Assembly: GCF_018069925.1 (NCBI RefSeq)
Contig: NZ_JAGPXB010000011.1
Location: 1-64,000 of the forward strand
Source: Flavobacterium erciyesense
GTDB taxonomy: Bacteria > Bacteroidota > Bacteroidia > Flavobacteriales > Flavobacteriaceae
Direction of reading: 5' to 3'
Length of the DNA: 64,000 nucleotides
Shown here: positions 61,467 to 64,000 of the stretch, one piece after another
Numbering within the stretch: position 1 is the stretch's first letter
Layout: the number at the start of each line of letters is the position of its first letter
Notes under the pieces: model-generated
Told to the model about the DNA's origin: nothing
Databases searched by the model: none
Seen by the model: only the letters and a program-made list of their open reading frames with translations
Position numbers and translations under genes: made by a program

Positions 61467-61496
61467 TTTGCAATTCAAAATGGTTTCATACCTTTG
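61467..61496 (+). promoter_or_regulatory. Promoter of metK
   Basis: -33 TTTG at 61467-61470, 18-base spacer, -7 TACCTTTG at 61489-61496. Transcription would start just before the P1 strand of the SAM-II-like aptamer (61508). Confidence 0.75.
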
Positions 61497-61507
61497 CACC
61501 CAAATAC

Positions 61508-61604
61508 AAGAGGAAAAATTTGAACTGATTGCAACCTCTTCATAATGAAATCAATTCATTGTGAATACTGAATAATTTTCAGTAAAAAAATGCTAAAGCA
61601 GGAA
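61508..61604 (+). promoter_or_regulatory. SAM-II-like riboswitch upstream of metK
   Basis: P1 is AAGAGG (61508-61513) with CCTCTT (61535-61540). Its loop reads AAATTTGAACTGATTGCAA, matching the conserved ATTTnAnCnnATTGCA of SAM-II. After P1 comes CATAAT and, after a long linker, TGCTAAAGCAGG (61591-61602), which has the invariant GCTAAA. The linker (61541-61590) is longer than in the compact class and holds two perfect small hairpins (AATGAA/TTCATT and ACTGAA/TTCAGT). I assigned this from memory of the family consensus; a covariance search is needed to confirm it. Confidence 0.72.
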
Positions 61605-61624
61605 CTCTCCTTTAGATCTTTTTC
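61593..61624 (+). terminator. Possible terminator overlapping the metK riboswitch
   Basis: CTAAAG (61593-61598) pairs with CTTTAG (61610-61615), followed by ATCTTTTTC. The 5' arm is the conserved GCTAAA block of the aptamer, so this hairpin and the bound aptamer exclude each other. The stem is short (6 bp, up to 8 with a bulge). Confidence 0.45.
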
Positions 61625-61668
61625 AGCAATTATTTTTTCTCGCTTAATTTTATAAAATAATAAAACTT

Positions 61669-62919
61669 ATGGCCTATTTATTTACGTCAGAATCTGTGAG
61701 CGAAGGACATCCAGACAAAATTGCAGATCAAATTTCAGACGCATTAATTGATAACTTTTTAGCATTTGATGCTGAATCAAAAGTAGCTTGTGAAACTTTA
61801 GTAACAACTGGTCAAGTTATTTTGGCTGGAGAAGTTAAATCAAATACATACTTAGATGTGCAAAATATTGCACGCGAAGTGATTAGAAAAATTGGTTACA
61901 CGAAAAGTGAGTACATGTTTGAAGCTAATTCATGCGGTATTCTTTCGGCTATTCACGAACAATCTGCTGATATTAATCAAGGTGTTGACAGAGCAAGCAA
62001 AGAAGAGCAAGGCGCTGGTGACCAAGGAATGATGTTTGGTTATGCAACTAACGAGACTGAAAATTATATGCCATTAGCACTTGATTTGTCTCATAAATTA
62101 TTACAAGAATTAGCTGTTTTACGTCGTGAGAATAACGAAATAACATATTTGCGTCCTGATGCAAAGTCTCAAGTAACTTTAGAATACAGTGACGATAACA
62201 AACCAACGCGTATTGATGCGATTGTTATCTCTACACAACACGATGATTTTGATGAAGAAGCTAGTATGCTTGCTAAAATCAAAAAAGACATTATCGAGAT
62301 ATTGATCCCGAGAATCATTGCTAAAAATCCTGAGCATGCTCATTTATTTAACGACGCTATTCAATACCACATTAACCCAACAGGAAAATTCGTAATTGGA
62401 GGACCTCACGGAGATACTGGACTTACAGGAAGAAAAATCATTGTGGATACTTACGGAGGAAAAGGAGCTCACGGTGGTGGTGCTTTCTCTGGAAAAGATC
62501 CAAGTAAAGTAGACCGTTCTGCTGCTTATGCTACTCGTCATATTGCTAAAAACTTAGTTGCAGCGGGTGTTGCTGATGAGATTTTGGTACAAGTATCATA
62601 CGCAATTGGTGTAGCTAAACCGATGGGGATTTTTATCGAAACTTACGGAACTGCAAAAGTGAATTTGACTAACGGTGAAATCGCTAAAAAAGTAGAAGCT
62701 ATTTTTGATATGCGTCCGTACTTCATCGAACAACGATTGAAATTAAGAAACCCAATTTACAGCGAGACTGCTGCTTACGGACACATGGGACGTACTCCCG
62801 AAACTGTAACTAAGACTTTCTCTGCTCCTGGTGGATTAACAAAAACAGTTGAAGTAGAATTGTTTACTTGGGAAAAATTAGATTTTGTTGATCAAGTAAA
62901 AGCTGCTTTTGGATTGTAA
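61669..62919 (+). CDS. metK: S-adenosylmethionine synthetase
   Basis: A 416-residue enzyme that makes SAM from methionine and ATP. Motifs: [25 protein letters not shown] at the N-terminus, [16 protein letters not shown] (about 117-132), and the P-loop-like [21 protein letters not shown] (about 244-264), followed by [19 protein letters not shown]. Length is slightly above the 380-400 norm because of a mid-protein insertion common in Bacteroidota. It is behind a SAM-II-like leader and a strong promoter; a terminator follows at 62945-62976. Confidence 0.97.
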   Translation: MAYLFTSESVSEGHPDKIADQISDALIDNFLAFDAESKVACETLVTTGQVILAGEVKSNTYLDVQNIAREVIRKIGYTKSEYMFEANSCGILSAIHEQSADINQGVDRASKEEQGAGDQGMMFGYATNETENYMPLALDLSHKLLQELAVLRRENNEITYLRPDAKSQVTLEYSDDNKPTRIDAIVISTQHDDFDEEASMLAKIKKDIIEILIPRIIAKNPEHAHLFNDAIQYHINPTGKFVIGGPHGDTGLTGRKIIVDTYGGKGAHGGGAFSGKDPSKVDRSAAYATRHIAKNLVAAGVADEILVQVSYAIGVAKPMGIFIETYGTAKVNLTNGEIAKKVEAIFDMRPYFIEQRLKLRNPIYSETAAYGHMGRTPETVTKTFSAPGGLTKTVEVELFTWEKLDFVDQVKAAFGL

Positions 62920-62944
62920 AAAAATCAAAACATAGTATATAAAA

Positions 62945-62981
62945 AAAGGGGATTTAGCTACAACTAAATCCCCTTTGCTTT
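62945..62981. terminator. Bidirectional terminator after metK
   Basis: AAAGGGGATTTAG (62945-62957) pairs perfectly with CTAAATCCCCTTT (62964-62976), with A-run left and GCTTTTT right. It serves metK and the convergent outer-membrane gene. Confidence 0.9.
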
Positions 62982-62997
62982 TTAATCTAAATGAAGC

Positions 62998-64000
62998 TTA
63001 CAAATTGTACTTCACTATGAAAGTTACAAAGCGAGGTAAGATCATATTTTCATTGGCATTAAAACCATTGACACTAAAAGAGTTGTTCAATCTTGAACGG
63101 GTGTTCAAAAGGTTATTCGCCTGAATGCGGTATTCAAACTTTGCATCTTTCTTGATGTAGTTCAAACTAGCAGTCATGATTTCAAAATCGTTGGAAACAC
63201 CATTAGTTTCATTTTTAAATCGGTTAAAGGCGTAGTCCCAATTAACATTCAATCCATTCAAGAAATAATAATTCAACTTTACTGTTGGAGTTTGTGTGGT
63301 GAATTTATTAGCTGCTTGCTCTGAAAAATTCACGCGGTAACCCAAATCTACGTTTGGATATTTTTTGAACTGCGTTGCAAAAGCCAAGTTGTAAGAGTGA
63401 TTTACATTTTCGATTCCTTGAATGAATTCTTGAGTAACTCCGCCTTGAACTCTTCTGTTTAATACAAAATTGCGATTCCAACCTGCATTGGCTCCAGCGG
63501 TAACTTTGTAATACTTTTTGAAGCTTTTAGAATAAAACAAATTTCCGTTTAAATTTTCGTTTTCAGCATCTAAATTCAAACGGTCAGAAGTAGAATAAAT
63601 ACTTTGGAAAGAAACTCCATTCACCACTGGATCTTTGGTAGTTGTATAACTGATGTTGGCAAAAATCGTAGTGAAATTATACAAGTTGTACTTTGAATAA
63701 TTCAAACGGTGACTTGTCACTAATGAATTTTCTAATTGTGCATTCCCTCGTGACAAGCTGTTAAAATTGGTAAAAATAAAACCTTCTACCAAAGCATTTA
63801 CATCATTAAAGCCGTTACGCATATTGAAATTGTAGGTTACATTTTCTGATTTCTTCAAGTCCCAACGCGCAAACATATCAGGCAATAATCTGGTAAAATT
63901 AAGTTTGAATGGCGATGCAAATTGCTCGTTTGAAGTGTTGTATTGGTGCAAAGAAAAACCAGGATTAAAAGTAAACTTACCTCTGATAAACTTATAATGT
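62998..64000 (-). CDS. Outer-membrane beta-barrel protein (partial, cut by the window edge)
   Basis: C-terminal 334 residues or so of a larger protein; the reading frame stays open to base 64000. The sequence alternates polar and aromatic residues in amphipathic strands (NLNGNLFYSKSFKKYYKV, FATQFKKYPNVDLGYRV, VKLNYYFLNGLNVNWDYAF), typical of the beta-barrel of TonB-dependent or related receptors with a carboxypeptidase-like N-terminus. It ends PRFVTFIVKYNL. The substrate cannot be told from this fragment. Residues near 63951 could be taken as a TTG start, but upstream in-frame codons are open, so it continues. Confidence 0.75.
   Translation of the reverse strand, partial: HYKFIRGKFTFNPGFSLHQYNTSNEQFASPFKLNFTRLLPDMFARWDLKKSENVTYNFNMRNGFNDVNALVEGFIFTNFNSLSRGNAQLENSLVTSHRLNYSKYNLYNFTTIFANISYTTTKDPVVNGVSFQSIYSTSDRLNLDAENENLNGNLFYSKSFKKYYKVTAGANAGWNRNFVLNRRVQGGVTQEFIQGIENVNHSYNLAFATQFKKYPNVDLGYRVNFSEQAANKFTTQTPTVKLNYYFLNGLNVNWDYAFNRFKNETNGVSNDFEIMTASLNYIKKDAKFEYRIQANNLLNTRSRLNNSFSVNGFNANENMILPRFVTFIVKYNL

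Noticed and set aside
61541..61590. The two mini-hairpins in the metK leader as terminators
   Set aside because: Stems are only 6 bp and AT-rich with no GC core; more likely linker structure of the riboswitch.
60341..61668. tRNA or other standard stable RNA gene in the metX-metK spacer
   Set aside because: No T-loop GTTCGA-type motif with matching acceptor stem was found; only riboswitches, terminators and short ORFs are visible.

Overview
The window looks like chromosome of a Flavobacterium-type member of the Bacteroidota. The sequence is AT-rich, and promoters carry the Bacteroidota -7 element TAnnTTTG (upstream of metK, the cys operon, gldA and queA). Gene content fits: gldA (gliding), the exbB-exbD-exbD-tonB set, split metH, a DAHP synthase/chorismate mutase fusion, an AK-HSD fusion and a DPRP-type photolyase. 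I see no rRNA, tRNA, CRISPR array, prophage or intact insertion sequence. Almost everything is housekeeping, so most of the interest lies in regulatory RNA and in spacer elements.

Layout. 0-3.4 kb: LolC/E-type permease, a cysteine-cluster protein, a methyltransferase and queE. 3.5-9.3 kb (minus): the energy-transduction set exbB-exbD-exbD-tonB, then a small membrane protein, a PstS-like lipoprotein and a TPR protein. 9.7-12.9 kb (plus): HerA-type ATPase, cupin, NDH-2-like dehydrogenase. 12.9-20.9 kb: kynurenine 3-monooxygenase and kynureninase, separated by a penicillin-acylase-like enzyme, a flavin reductase + Fe-S photolyase pair and a glycine-zipper lipoprotein. 21.2-31.7 kb (minus): queA, aroA, a MazG-like protein, three DUF3857 proteins (two without the catalytic Cys and His), dtd and rsgA. 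31.8-36.3 kb (minus): aromatic amino-acid operon pheA-aminotransferase-tyrA-aroG/chorismate mutase. 36.5-38.8 kb: a dicarboxylate/amino-acid symporter and gldA. 39-45.3 kb (minus): metH (two genes) and metF behind a SAM-I riboswitch, with an HNH gene and a repeat between the metH halves. 45.4-53.5 kb (minus): assimilatory sulfate reduction and siroheme genes cysH-cysD-cysN-sulfite reductase-cobA-cysG(N)-ferredoxin/NADP reductase. 53.7-60.6 kb: a TauE permease, then (minus) metX-thrA-osmC-metZ-Rrf2 regulator behind a second SAM-I riboswitch. 61.5-62.9 kb: metK behind a SAM-II-like riboswitch. The right edge cuts an outer-membrane beta-barrel gene.

How it fits together. The right third is one sulfur/methionine block: sulfate is activated and reduced to sulfide, metX/thrA/metZ make homocysteine, metH/metF methylate it, and metK makes SAM, which is sensed by three leaders of two riboswitch classes. 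The aromatic operon appears to be controlled by classical attenuation. A 26-codon leader ORF (36254-36174, minus) has eight aromatic residues in eleven positions; it is followed by a terminator just before pheA and a perfectly complementary 8-bp antiterminator.

Most unusual: (1) the aromatic leader peptide and attenuator; (2) an intergenic repeat family (at least five copies) with conserved flanks around a hairpin whose sequence differs in each copy but stays self-complementary; (3) an elongated SAM-II-like leader for metK in the same genome as two SAM-I leaders; (4) an HNH gene plus a repeat inserted into the metH operon.
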